A stretch of DNA of 64,000 nt from contig JACKOD010000005.1 of NCBI GenBank assembly GCA_024234505.1, forward strand, positions 1-64,000, in the 5' to 3' direction. The notes beneath the pieces were generated by a model. The model saw only the letters and a list, made by a program, of their open reading frames with translations. It did not search any database and was not told the origin of the DNA. How positions within the stretch are numbered: position 1 is the stretch's first letter; each line of letters begins with the position of its first letter. Below are positions 34,368 to 42,577 of this stretch, in pieces. This DNA is from Hahellaceae bacterium. GTDB taxonomy: Bacteria > Pseudomonadota > Gammaproteobacteria > Pseudomonadales > Oleiphilaceae. The position numbers and the translations under genes were made by a program.

Positions 34368-36254
34368 ATGCTGTTTAGATACGTAGTGTTCATTGTAGGT
34401 ATATTTCTTAATTTCCCCATTCTTGCAGAGCCGGTCGTAAAATCATCCAGTGCGATTTATCAACAAAAGGCTATCGCATTGTCACTCGCCAATGATCCTC
34501 TCTGGCTCGCGTTAATTCACTACTATCCTGCGACTTTTAGTTCATCTGGTTTTAAAAGCTACGTAGATGATGCTGGTTTTTTTCTCTCGGTTAGTGGCGA
34601 AACGGACCCACAGGCCGAGCTGCTGACAACGATCAATGCCTTATTCGCAGCGGTAACCCAGCCCGACGAGCACGCTATTTGTCGCTTTCCATACCGGGCA
34701 AAATGGATTCAGGAACAGCTGGGCATTTCAGCTAATGACTTCCCTGACGTGAGCTGCACGGATTACCAGCAATGGCGGGAACAGGTAAATGCGGTAAAAG
34801 CATCGCTTATTTTTCCGGCGGCTTATCTTAACAGCCCCTCATCGATGTTCGGTCATACCTTGCTACGGTTCGATCCTGCTGATGTCGATTCAGGAAGCGA
34901 CTGGTTATCCTGGGCACTGAATTTTGGTGCCAACATCAATATGGAAGATAACTCACTCTTTTATGCGTATCGTGGATTAGCGGGGGGCTATCCGGGGGTT
35001 TACAACATGATGCGTTATTTTGAAAAGATCAAAGAGTACAACTACATGGAAAATAGAGATATGTGGGAGTACCAACTTAATCTGACTCAAGATGAGGTTG
35101 ATCGAATGCTTTCTCACGTGTGGGAGTTGAAAAATATTAATTTTGATTACTATTTTTTAGATGAGAACTGTTCTTTTCGTTTACTTGAGTTACTGGAGCT
35201 GGTTCGACCAGAAAGCCGGTTGATAGAAAAGTTTCCTTTGGCGACGATTCCCATTGATACCGTCAGGGCCGTGATTGAAGAGGAGTTTGTTGCGCGGCGA
35301 GTATTTCGCCCCAGCGAGGCTTTGGTTCTGAATGAAAGAATCCATGGATTAAATGATGACGAAAAGCGTTTGGCGAAGGCGCTGGCTGAAGATGCTACGT
35401 TGCTTGACGATGAGCCTTTTCTCTCGCTGAGCGATGATCGAAAAGGTGAGGTGGTGCAAGTGGCATATAGCTACGCCCGCTTTGAGCAACGGAAAGTGGC
35501 GCGTGACACCTCAATGGCAAAGCGTAGTTTTCAGCTGCTTCAGGCGTTGAATAAGACACCTTCCAAGCCGGTTTCTGTTCCTGTCCCCGCCGCACCGGAT
35601 TTGGGTCACAAATCGTCACTTTTGGGTGTGGGCGGAGGATATCAGGACGACCGGTTTTACTCTCGATTAACGTATCGCTACAACTATCATGATTTGCTGG
35701 ACCGCATTGAGGGTTACCAGCAGGGTGCAGCCATTATGGCGGGAAGACTTGATTACCGACATTATGAAGGTGGGCTGGGTCAGTTAGAGCGACTTGATGT
35801 GATTGATATTTTCTCATTGTCAGATTGGAATTTGTTTATGCACAGTCCTTCATGGCGAGTACAGGCAGGGTACGAGCGAGTGATGGTGGGGGAGGAAAAT
35901 CGTGACGGTGCCTATCAGGTGAATGCGGGGGTGGGGCTGGCGGTCGCGCCGATGGCTGCTTCAAAGATTTATTCCTTGGCCGAAGCGCGGCTAGAGCATA
36001 CCTCGATACAGAAAGCATTCATAAATACCGGTGTTGGCGCACGGCTGGGTTATTTATGGTATGCCGATTGGGGGACGCAGCAAGTGGAGGCTTCGGGTAC
36101 CTATTTCCTTGACGATAGCTATCGTGCCAGGCTGGATATCAAGCAAAACTGGGTATTGGGTACGCAGCATGCGCTTAGGTTGGATGCCGGACTTGAGTTT
36201 GTGCGGGATGTTGAAAGTCCATTCATAGAAGCGAGCTACCGTTTCTATTTTTGA
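34368..36254 (+). CDS. DUF4105 (Lnb-type N-terminal domain) outer-membrane protein
   Basis: This is a 628-residue protein with a signal peptide (to about residue 20, PILAEP). A central DUF4105 domain (about 140-290) includes FPAAYLNSPSSMFGHTLLRFD, GGYPGVYNMMRYFEKIKEYNYMENRDMWEYQL and FLDENCSFRLLELLE, and the C-terminal 220 residues have beta-barrel character and end in aromatic Phe (SYRFYF). The domain is also called the Lnb N-terminal periplasmic domain after a Bacteroides lipoprotein N-acyltransferase. His in FGHT and Cys268 in DENC are candidate catalytic residues. A lipoprotein-modifying role here is inference. The start is ATG 34368; TTG 34362 is too close to the CAGGG. Confidence 0.75.
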   Translation: MLFRYVVFIVGIFLNFPILAEPVVKSSSAIYQQKAIALSLANDPLWLALIHYYPATFSSSGFKSYVDDAGFFLSVSGETDPQAELLTTINALFAAVTQPDEHAICRFPYRAKWIQEQLGISANDFPDVSCTDYQQWREQVNAVKASLIFPAAYLNSPSSMFGHTLLRFDPADVDSGSDWLSWALNFGANINMEDNSLFYAYRGLAGGYPGVYNMMRYFEKIKEYNYMENRDMWEYQLNLTQDEVDRMLSHVWELKNINFDYYFLDENCSFRLLELLELVRPESRLIEKFPLATIPIDTVRAVIEEEFVARRVFRPSEALVLNERIHGLNDDEKRLAKALAEDATLLDDEPFLSLSDDRKGEVVQVAYSYARFEQRKVARDTSMAKRSFQLLQALNKTPSKPVSVPVPAAPDLGHKSSLLGVGGGYQDDRFYSRLTYRYNYHDLLDRIEGYQQGAAIMAGRLDYRHYEGGLGQLERLDVIDIFSLSDWNLFMHSPSWRVQAGYERVMVGEENRDGAYQVNAGVGLAVAPMAASKIYSLAEARLEHTSIQKAFINTGVGARLGYLWYADWGTQQVEASGTYFLDDSYRARLDIKQNWVLGTQHALRLDAGLEFVRDVESPFIEASYRFYF

Positions 36255-36307
36255 TTTGATGAAAGAGGTCTCGGAACGGTCAGTAATGACTTAATCTGCG
36301 AGGGGGA

Positions 36308-37009
36308 TTATCCCCCCAGATAAGCTTTACGCACATTTTCATTGACCAGTAGGTTGTCGCCTGTGTCCTGAAGTACAATTTTTCCATTTTCAATGACGTA
36401 ACCGCGATCAGCTAGTTTAAGTGCCTGATTCGCATTTTGTTCTACGAGGAATATGGTCATTCCTTCTTCGCGTAATCGTTCGATGATTTCGAAAATTTGA
36501 GCGATGATTAAAGGCGCAAGCCCGAGCGAGGGTTCATCCAGAAACAGGAGTCGTGGTTTGCTCATCAGCGCACGGCCGATGGCGAGCATCTGTTGTTCGC
36601 CGCCTGACATGGTGCCGCTGCGTTGCTTTTGTCTTTCCCGCAAGCGCGGGAACAGGTTGTAGACATATTCTGTTTGCGCTGTGATCTCCGCTTTGCTGGA
36701 GAAGAATCCCCCCATGTGCAGGTTTTCTTCCACGGTCATTGCAGAAAATACCCGACGACCTTCCGGCACGATGGCAATCCCACTGCGCATAATATTTGCT
36801 GTAGGGATTTGCGTTATTTCCCTGCCTTCAAAAAATATTTTACCTGCGCTGGCTTTAGGATCACCGCAGATCGTCATTAGCAGCGTGCTTTTACCTGCGC
36901 CATTGGCACCAATCAAACTGACAATTTCGCCTTCATTAACCTCTAGTGAAACGCCGTGAAGCGCCTCAATTTTGCCATAATGGGTGTGTACGTTCTCAAT
37001 ACGCAGCAT
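36308..37009 (-). CDS. livF: branched-chain amino acid ABC transporter ATPase LivF
   Basis: LivF is one of the two ATPases of the LIV-I type high-affinity leucine/isoleucine/valine importer. The 233-residue protein has Walker A LIGANGAGKST, the TMSGGEQQM signature, Walker B LLFLDEPSLGLAP and the switch His region FLVEQN. Its first bases overlap the livG stop by one base (ATGA). The stop codon lies in a GGGGGA-TTA-TCCCCC hairpin (about 36302-36318) that lacks a T run and may protect the mRNA end. Confidence 0.95.
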   Translation of the reverse strand: MLRIENVHTHYGKIEALHGVSLEVNEGEIVSLIGANGAGKSTLLMTICGDPKASAGKIFFEGREITQIPTANIMRSGIAIVPEGRRVFSAMTVEENLHMGGFFSSKAEITAQTEYVYNLFPRLRERQKQRSGTMSGGEQQMLAIGRALMSKPRLLFLDEPSLGLAPLIIAQIFEIIERLREEGMTIFLVEQNANQALKLADRGYVIENGKIVLQDTGDNLLVNENVRKAYLGG

Positions 37010-37764
37010 CAGGCTTCCCCCAGGTAGGCTTTAATCACAGCCGCATTGTTTCGGATCTCATCGGGAGTACCCAGCGCAAGTGGGCGGCCTTGGTTGATCA
37101 CTACAATCGAATTGGATATTCCCATAACCAGACTCATATCATGCTCGATGAGTAATACCGAAATGTTGTAGTCCTCTTTGAGGCTGAGAATGAGTTCATC
37201 AAGCTCTTTGGTTTCCTTTGGATTTAATCCGGCAGCGGGCTCATCAAGCATCAGTAATTTGGGTTCTGTAACCATGCAGCGCGCAATTTCGAGACGGCGT
37301 TGTTGACCATAGGCCAGGTTACCGGCCTCACGATTGGCATGCTCCAGCAGGTTTACTTTTTTGAGCCAATAAACGGCACGTTCCATGGCTTCTTTTTCGC
37401 GACGGCGGTAGTCCGGCGTCTTGAAAAGACCGGCAAAGAAATTGGTATTAACGTGGCGGTGTTGGGCAACCAGGAGATTTTCAACCACAGTCATACTGTT
37501 GAATAAACGCACATGCTGGAATGTTCGAACCATTCCAAGACGGGAAATCCTGTAGTCCGCCTGGCCATGAATAGGTTCGCCCTGGAATTTAATGCTTCCT
37601 CCCGTCGGGGCGTAGAATCCACTGATGCAGTTAAAAACGGTTGTTTTACCGGCGCCGTTTGGGCCGATGACGGATACTATTTGCTTGTCGCCAACGTCAA
37701 AAGCCACACCGTCTACGGCAAGAAGGCCGCCGAATTGCATTTTCAGATTCTCTACCTGAAGCAT
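37009..37764 (-). CDS. livG: branched-chain amino acid ABC transporter ATPase LivG
   Basis: LivG is the partner ATPase of LivF. The 251-residue protein has Walker A VIGPNGAGKTT, the signature LAYGQQRRLE, Walker B LLMLDEPAAGLNP, and the LivG-type extended C-terminus ending PDEIRNNAAVIKAYLGEA. Length matches the family (about 255). It starts 36 bases after the livM stop and is coupled to livF by a one-base overlap. Confidence 0.95.
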   Translation of the reverse strand: MLQVENLKMQFGGLLAVDGVAFDVGDKQIVSVIGPNGAGKTTVFNCISGFYAPTGGSIKFQGEPIHGQADYRISRLGMVRTFQHVRLFNSMTVVENLLVAQHRHVNTNFFAGLFKTPDYRRREKEAMERAVYWLKKVNLLEHANREAGNLAYGQQRRLEIARCMVTEPKLLMLDEPAAGLNPKETKELDELILSLKEDYNISVLLIEHDMSLVMGISNSIVVINQGRPLALGTPDEIRNNAAVIKAYLGEA

Positions 37765-37800
37765 GTTGAGATCCCCTTAATGCGATGTTCATATACGATG

Positions 37801-39096
37801 TCAAACATTCTCAAGCTCCATCTGCGGGCGTTTCATCGGTAGCAGGCCCTGTGGGCGCCATATCATCATCAAAACCATCATCAGACCAAACATCAGCATG
37901 CGATACTCGGCGAACTCTCTGGCGAGCTCTGGAAGAACGGTCATCGCAACGGCGGCGAGTATGATGCCTAATTGTGAGCCCATGCCTCCCAGAACGACGA
38001 TGGCGAGAATGATTGCAGATTCGATAAATGAGAAAGACTCCGGGCTGATAAAGCCCTGGCGAGCAGAAAAGAAGGCTCCGGCAAAACCAGCAAAGGAGGC
38101 GCCGAGTGTAAATGCCGAAAGCTTGATGATGGTTCGATTGAGGCCCAGCGAGCGGCAGGCGATTTCATCTTCTCGCAACGCTTCCCAGGCTCTGCCAATA
38201 GGCATTCTGGTCAGACGACGAATCACAAATAGTGTGGCGAGTACCAGCAAGATGGCCAGAATGTACAAAAAGATCACCTTGTATCCGGTATCGTAATCAA
38301 TGCCAAAGAATTCATGAAAGGGTTGGTTGCCGGCTTCTTTGGCTCTGCGGCCGAATTCCAGATTGAAAAGCGCTGGCTTGGGTATTCCCCCTATTCCGTT
38401 GGGGCCGCCGGTGAGTTGGGTCCAGTTGTTCAGAAGGATGCGGATTATTTCGCCAAAACCCAAGGTTACAATAGCGAGGTAATCCCCCCTCAACCTGAGC
38501 ACGGGAAATCCGAGGATGAAGCCAAAAGATGCCGCGAGCAGTCCTGCAATCGGCAGACACACCCAGAACGACAGGCCAAAGTATTGATTCAAAAGCGCAT
38601 AGCTATAGGCACCTACCGCATAGAAGGCGACATAGCCCAGATCAAGTAGCCCCGCGAGGCCGACAACAATGTTTAACCCGAGGCCCAACATGACATAAAT
38701 AAGAACCAGTGTGGCCAGATCGACGGTACCGCGAGACACAATAAAAGGCCAAATGAGTGCCGCGATGACAAAGAGTAAAGTCACTACTTTCTCACGCTGG
38801 TCTCGTTTTGACTGAGAGAGATGGGCAGTTGAATAACGGGGAAGCCGGGGCCAGGGAATAAAACTAAAAAATGCGCTGATTTTTTCTCTGGTCATTTGAA
38901 AAAGGAAGACCAGTGCAGTGGCAGTAAAAATAAGAACATAGGTTTGGGTGGAAGCCGCTTCCAGAGTAGGCGAGAGTCCTCCCTGTAATTTCATGCCCAT
39001 TATGGCAAAAGCCAGGGCGAAGGTAACGCCACTGGCAATCAGGGCGGAAGTCAGCTTAGAGTCGGGAGTGTAGGCATTGGAGGGTAAACCAGACAT
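37801..39096 (-). CDS. livM: branched-chain amino acid ABC transporter permease LivM
   Basis: LivM is one of the two integral membrane subunits. The 431-residue protein has a long N-terminal extension with three hydrophobic segments (about 15-35, 47-65, 70-80), as in the E. coli and Pseudomonas proteins. The conserved permease core contains YVMLGLGLNIVVGLAGLLDLGYVAFYAVGAY, LRGDYLAIVTLGFGEIIR and SAFTLGASFAGFAGAFF, about ten helices in all. It overlaps the livH stop by one base (ATGA). Confidence 0.95.
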   Translation of the reverse strand: MSGLPSNAYTPDSKLTSALIASGVTFALAFAIMGMKLQGGLSPTLEAASTQTYVLIFTATALVFLFQMTREKISAFFSFIPWPRLPRYSTAHLSQSKRDQREKVVTLLFVIAALIWPFIVSRGTVDLATLVLIYVMLGLGLNIVVGLAGLLDLGYVAFYAVGAYSYALLNQYFGLSFWVCLPIAGLLAASFGFILGFPVLRLRGDYLAIVTLGFGEIIRILLNNWTQLTGGPNGIGGIPKPALFNLEFGRRAKEAGNQPFHEFFGIDYDTGYKVIFLYILAILLVLATLFVIRRLTRMPIGRAWEALREDEIACRSLGLNRTIIKLSAFTLGASFAGFAGAFFSARQGFISPESFSFIESAIILAIVVLGGMGSQLGIILAAVAMTVLPELAREFAEYRMLMFGLMMVLMMIWRPQGLLPMKRPQMELENV

Positions 39097-40022
39097 CAGA
39101 TTTTCTCCACTTCAGGTTTGCCCAGGAGGCCAGTGGGTCGAAACAGCAGGATAACGACCAATAGGCCGAATGAAACGACGTCTTTGTATTCGGTGCTTAG
39201 ATAGGCCGCCGTCATGCTTTCAGAGGTGCCGAGTATCAATCCACCCAGCATCGCACCGGGAATGCTGCCAATACCGCCCAGTACGGCGGCGGTGAAGGCT
39301 TTTAGCCCTGCAATAAAGCCAATGAAAGGGTTGGCTACACCGTAGTATAAGCCTAGCAGAAGGCCGGCAACGGCCGCTAATGCTGCACCGATCACAAAGG
39401 TCATGGAAATCACTCTATTGGTGTCAATTCCCAGCAGGTTGGCCATTTTCATATCTTGTGCCACCGCACGACAGGCGCGCCCGGTACGAGATTTCGAAAT
39501 AAAGAGCGTCAGGATCGCCATGGCGATGAGTGTGACGACAAAGATCATGAGCTGCATGTATGACAGCGACACTTCGAAGCCCTGTTCGGCACCGAAAAGC
39601 CAGCCACCCTTCACAAGTTGTGGCATGGCGACATCTCTGTTGTTCTGCCCGAGTGCGACGTAATTTTGCAGAACAATAGACATGCCGATGGCAGATATCA
39701 GTGGTATCAGGCGATTGCCTCCTCGTAAGGGGCGATAGGCTACGCGCTCCACTGCCCAGCCAAAGGTACTGGCAACGGCGATGGCGACGATGAGTGCAAG
39801 AATGAGCAAGAGAGGAAGCCAGGTGATTCCGAGCATCATGAGACCGGCAATGGCGATAAACGAAATATAGGTGCTGATCATGTAGATTTCGCCATGGGCG
39901 AAGTTAATCATGCCGATAATTCCGTACACCATGGTGTAGCCAATGGCGATCAGGGCGTAGGCGCTGCCCATGGTTAAGCCATTGAGCAGCTGCTGAACGA
40001 AGTAGAGCAACGACTCTGACAT
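39096..40022 (-). CDS. livH: branched-chain amino acid ABC transporter permease LivH
   Basis: LivH is the second membrane subunit. The 308-residue protein begins FVQQLLNGLTMGSAYALIAIGYTMVYGIIGMINFAHGE, the family's near-invariant opening. It has about eight helices and the motif TGRACRAVAQDMKMANLLGID in the cytoplasmic loop that contacts the ATPases. It follows livK across a 74-base gap that holds a minus-strand terminator-like hairpin. Confidence 0.96.
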   Translation of the reverse strand: MSESLLYFVQQLLNGLTMGSAYALIAIGYTMVYGIIGMINFAHGEIYMISTYISFIAIAGLMMLGITWLPLLLILALIVAIAVASTFGWAVERVAYRPLRGGNRLIPLISAIGMSIVLQNYVALGQNNRDVAMPQLVKGGWLFGAEQGFEVSLSYMQLMIFVVTLIAMAILTLFISKSRTGRACRAVAQDMKMANLLGIDTNRVISMTFVIGAALAAVAGLLLGLYYGVANPFIGFIAGLKAFTAAVLGGIGSIPGAMLGGLILGTSESMTAAYLSTEYKDVVSFGLLVVILLFRPTGLLGKPEVEKI

Positions 40023-40041
40023 CTTGACTCTCCAGTGAGTT

Positions 40042-40078
40042 AAAAAAACACCTTCGACCCGGTAAGAGACGAAGGTGT
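40042..40078 (-). terminator. attenuator between livK and livH
   Basis: ACACCTTCG / CGAAGGTGT (40048-40056 with 40070-40078), read on the minus strand, is followed by seven T (the A run at 40042-40048). Inside an operon this suits partial termination, giving more binding protein than membrane components. Confidence 0.75.
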
Positions 40079-40096
40079 GATGTGGTTAGGCGGGGA

Positions 40097-41212
40097 TTAT
40101 TTCAGCAGTGTCTTGCTACCGTCCTGGTGCCATTGATAAATGACAAAATCAAATGTTTTAAGATCGCCTTTAGCATCAAATGCGATATTTCCTGTGGGAG
40201 TGTTGAAGGTCATTTCGCGTAATGTATGTTGTAGCTTTTGGGTGTCTGTCGTGCCGCTGGCCTTGATCGCGTCTGCCATCACCTGCACGGCGGAATAGGC
40301 GGTTAAGACAAAGGCACCACTGGGATCCTGGCCTTTGGCTTTAAACGCATCGACCAGTGCTTTGTTTTCGGCACGGGTATCGAAGCTGGGGGGAAGGGTG
40401 ACCAAAAGGTTTTCAGCCGCAGCGCCGGCTATAGAACTCAGATCACTGTTGCCTACTCCTTCAGGACCCATAAATTTAACATTGAAGCCCTTTTCTGCAG
40501 CCTGACGCAGAATCAGGCCTAATTCGGGGTGGTATCCGCCGTAGTAAACAAAGTCGATATTTTCTTTCTGTAGTTTGGCGATGAGGGCAGAAAAGTCTTT
40601 ATCACCCTTATTGATGCCTTCAAACAACACAACGTTCACACCTTTTTTCGTGACAGTGTCTTTTACTGCGGTGGCAATACCTTCGCCATACTGTTGCTTG
40701 TCATGAATAACGGCCATGCGCTTGGGTTTAAGGGTATCAGCAATGTAATTTCCTGCAGTGGGGCCTTGGTGACTGTCGAGTCCGATGGTGCGGAATATCA
40801 TTTTATGCCCGCGTGCGGTGATGTCCGGGCTGGTGGAGGCGGCAGTTATCATGAGCACGCCTTCGTCTTCATAGATGTCTGACGCGGGCTGTGTAGAGCT
40901 GGAGCAGAGGTGGCCTACTACAAACTTAATGCCGTCATTGACCACCTTGTTGGCGACCTGAACGGCTTGTTTTGGGTCGCAAGAGTCATCGTATACGACA
41001 CCTTCCAGCTTCATCCCTTTGACGCCACCGGCTTTATTGATTTGCTCTATGGCCATGAGCGCACCAATATTCTGCATATCACCATATTGTGCGACATCGC
41101 CTGTGACAGGGCCGGCAAGTGCAATTTTCAATGTGTCTGCATTGGCTGCAAGGCTTCCAAACATTGCAGCAGAGACTCCCAAACCCAGAAGCGCTTTATT
41201 CAATTTTTTCAT
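40097..41212 (-). CDS. livK: branched-chain amino acid binding protein LivK/LivJ
   Basis: This is the periplasmic binding protein of the importer. The 371-residue precursor has a signal peptide MKKLNKALLGLGVSAAMFGSLAANA. The mature Leu/Ile/Val-binding fold shows LKIALAGPVTGDVAQYGDMQNIGALMAIEQIN, DDSCDPKQAVQVANKVVNDGIKFVVGHLCSSSTQPASDIYEDEGV and FMGPEGVGNSDL. The Cys pair (DDSCDPKQ and GHLCSSS) matches the disulfide of the E. coli proteins. It is the promoter-proximal gene, and the attenuator downstream would keep it most abundant. Confidence 0.95.
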   Translation of the reverse strand: MKKLNKALLGLGVSAAMFGSLAANADTLKIALAGPVTGDVAQYGDMQNIGALMAIEQINKAGGVKGMKLEGVVYDDSCDPKQAVQVANKVVNDGIKFVVGHLCSSSTQPASDIYEDEGVLMITAASTSPDITARGHKMIFRTIGLDSHQGPTAGNYIADTLKPKRMAVIHDKQQYGEGIATAVKDTVTKKGVNVVLFEGINKGDKDFSALIAKLQKENIDFVYYGGYHPELGLILRQAAEKGFNVKFMGPEGVGNSDLSSIAGAAAENLLVTLPPSFDTRAENKALVDAFKAKGQDPSGAFVLTAYSAVQVMADAIKASGTTDTQKLQHTLREMTFNTPTGNIAFDAKGDLKTFDFVIYQWHQDGSKTLLK

Positions 41213-41499
41213 CCTGTTGATCCTGTTAAGTTTTTGTTATGTGTTGCTACGACTGCCATAGGTTACAGATTATGTCATACCCGTGCAGGTGTTGACCGGT
41301 CAAGTGAGTTTTGTCCACTGATCGGGCCAGTTTTTCAATGTGGCAAACCTGTTTAGTGTAGCTGGATCAACGAAGTTGTCGTGCTTGGAATAAAAAAATG
41401 GCACCGCAATTGGGTGCCAAAGGCTCTTCTCAGATGACAGGAAAGTAAAACGCTTACCATGGTGGAAATAGTAGGGGCGAAAGCGGTCTCTTGATATAC

Positions 41500-41523
41500 G
41501 AAAATACCCCTACCTATTTTCGG
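41500..41523. promoter_or_regulatory. perfect inverted repeat, operator candidate
   Basis: CGAAAATA-n8-TATTTTCG is a perfect 8-bp inverted repeat with a C-rich spacer. No T run follows. It lies between the divergent livK and hemerythrin genes and could bind a dimeric regulator of either. Confidence 0.4.
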
Positions 41524-41549
41524 ATGTAGATATTTTTTACGTAGAAATG

Positions 41550-41614
41550 TTGAAGCAAATCACTGCGGGGCTTGGTTCTTAATTGTTGCTTCATTCGTGT
41601 TTGACGTAAATCAT
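41550..41614 (+). promoter_or_regulatory. two FNR/ANR/DNR-like boxes
   Basis: TTGAA-GCAA-ATCAC (41550-41563) and TTGAC-GTAA-ATCAT (41601-41614) each resemble the FNR-family palindrome TTGAT-n4-ATCAA; the second deviates at one position in each half. They lie about 150-210 bases before the hemerythrin gene, which fits control by low oxygen or nitric oxide. The assignment is by pattern only. Confidence 0.45.
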
Positions 41615-41761
41615 TCCTGAGAGCCGTTCAGTTAAAGATACTGGAAACAGTTGGCCGGTCGAGTCCGGCCTCCTGCAATGAGGCTGTTCGTGCTTTATTT
41701 GCAGATACTGAAGATCTGGTTAATTAATAACAATATCTATTTACACAGAAGAAGCGATTTT

Positions 41762-42202
41762 ATGGCAAAAGTATCCGACCTTATGTCGCAGGATCATCGT
41801 CATTGTGATGACTTGTTTACCGCGGCAGAAAGTGCAATTGATGCTCAGGATTTTGACACGGCGAAAGCAGCATGGGGCGACTTTGTCTCTGCAACCGAGG
41901 GCCACTTCCAACTCGAAGAGGGAGTGTTGTTTCCAGGTTTTGAAGCCGCCACCGGTATGACGTCGGGGCCCACCGCGGTGATGCGCAATGAGCATCAGAT
42001 CATGCGTGAATTATTGAGTGCGGTCTCTGCGGCTATTGATGCAAATGACGCGAGAGGTGCGCTAGGCCATTGCGAGTCGCTCATGCTGTATATGCAACAG
42101 CATAATATGAAGGAAGAGCAGATTCTCTATCCCATGTTAAATCAGCATCTTCCCGCAGAGTCTACCTGCGAAGAGGTTGAACGGAAATTGAGTAGAAATT
42201 GA
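41762..42202 (+). CDS. hemerythrin HHE domain protein
   Basis: This is a 146-residue cytoplasmic hemerythrin-like protein that should bind a diiron centre. The four-helix bundle shows the ligand pattern: DHRHCDDLF (His12/14), EGHFQLEE (His48, Glu52), NEHQIMREL (His78), and QQHNMKEEQILYP (His114, Glu118). The helix-4 HNxKEExxLYP motif is typical of bacterial HHE proteins. An ATG at 41762 starts a family-like N-terminus. With the DUF2249 gene and membrane protein after it, it forms a set often found with NO or low-oxygen responses. Confidence 0.85.
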   Translation: MAKVSDLMSQDHRHCDDLFTAAESAIDAQDFDTAKAAWGDFVSATEGHFQLEEGVLFPGFEAATGMTSGPTAVMRNEHQIMRELLSAVSAAIDANDARGALGHCESLMLYMQQHNMKEEQILYPMLNQHLPAESTCEEVERKLSRN

Positions 42203-42288
42203 GCAGAAGCTGAGCGCTGTCTAAGGATGGATTCTCGACTTGGTCGAGAGTCCCGTAGGGTACGCCTCTTTGATGTGAGGACAACGTA

Positions 42289-42552
42289 ATGACAATAGCA
42301 ACAAGAATAGAGTTGGATGTGAGTGCATTGGCTCCACCGGAGCCGCTGGATCGGGCATTGGATGCGCTGGCGGTTTTGAATCGAGGGGAATATTTGGCTT
42401 TTCTTCATTACAGAGAGCCTTTTCCGTTATATCAAACTGCGGCAGAAGGTGGATTCCGGCATCGTGTACTGGAGCGCGATGATGGTAAATTTGAAATTCG
42501 CTTTTGGTATGCGGACGATGATGCCGTCACTGCAGAATTTGAATCACTTTAG
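42289..42552 (+). CDS. DUF2249 domain protein
   Basis: This 87-residue protein is one DUF2249 domain, a small SirA/TusA-like alpha-beta fold without assigned biochemical activity. Visible are IELDVSALAPPEPLDRALDAL at the start and GEYLAFLHYREPFPLYQTAAEGGFRHRVLERDDGKFEIRFWY. The Asp in the first strand and the HxREPxPLY turn are the typical positions. It lacks the Cys used by TusA, so sulfur transfer is unlikely. DUF2249 genes commonly sit next to hemerythrins and nitric-oxide or denitrification genes. Confidence 0.85.
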   Translation: MTIATRIELDVSALAPPEPLDRALDALAVLNRGEYLAFLHYREPFPLYQTAAEGGFRHRVLERDDGKFEIRFWYADDDAVTAEFESL

Positions 42553-42577
42553 CGTGCCACTCAAGATCAGGTGATTC

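Larger units (their letters stand above)
41213..41761. promoter_or_regulatory. divergent control region, livK / hemerythrin
   Basis: About 550 bases without a gene. It should hold the livK promoter on the minus strand and the hemerythrin promoter on the plus strand. Beyond the items listed separately it contains a GGCCGG-n6-CCGGCC stem (41653-41670) in the expected hemerythrin leader. No tRNA or small coding frame with a ribosome-binding site is evident. Confidence 0.5.
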
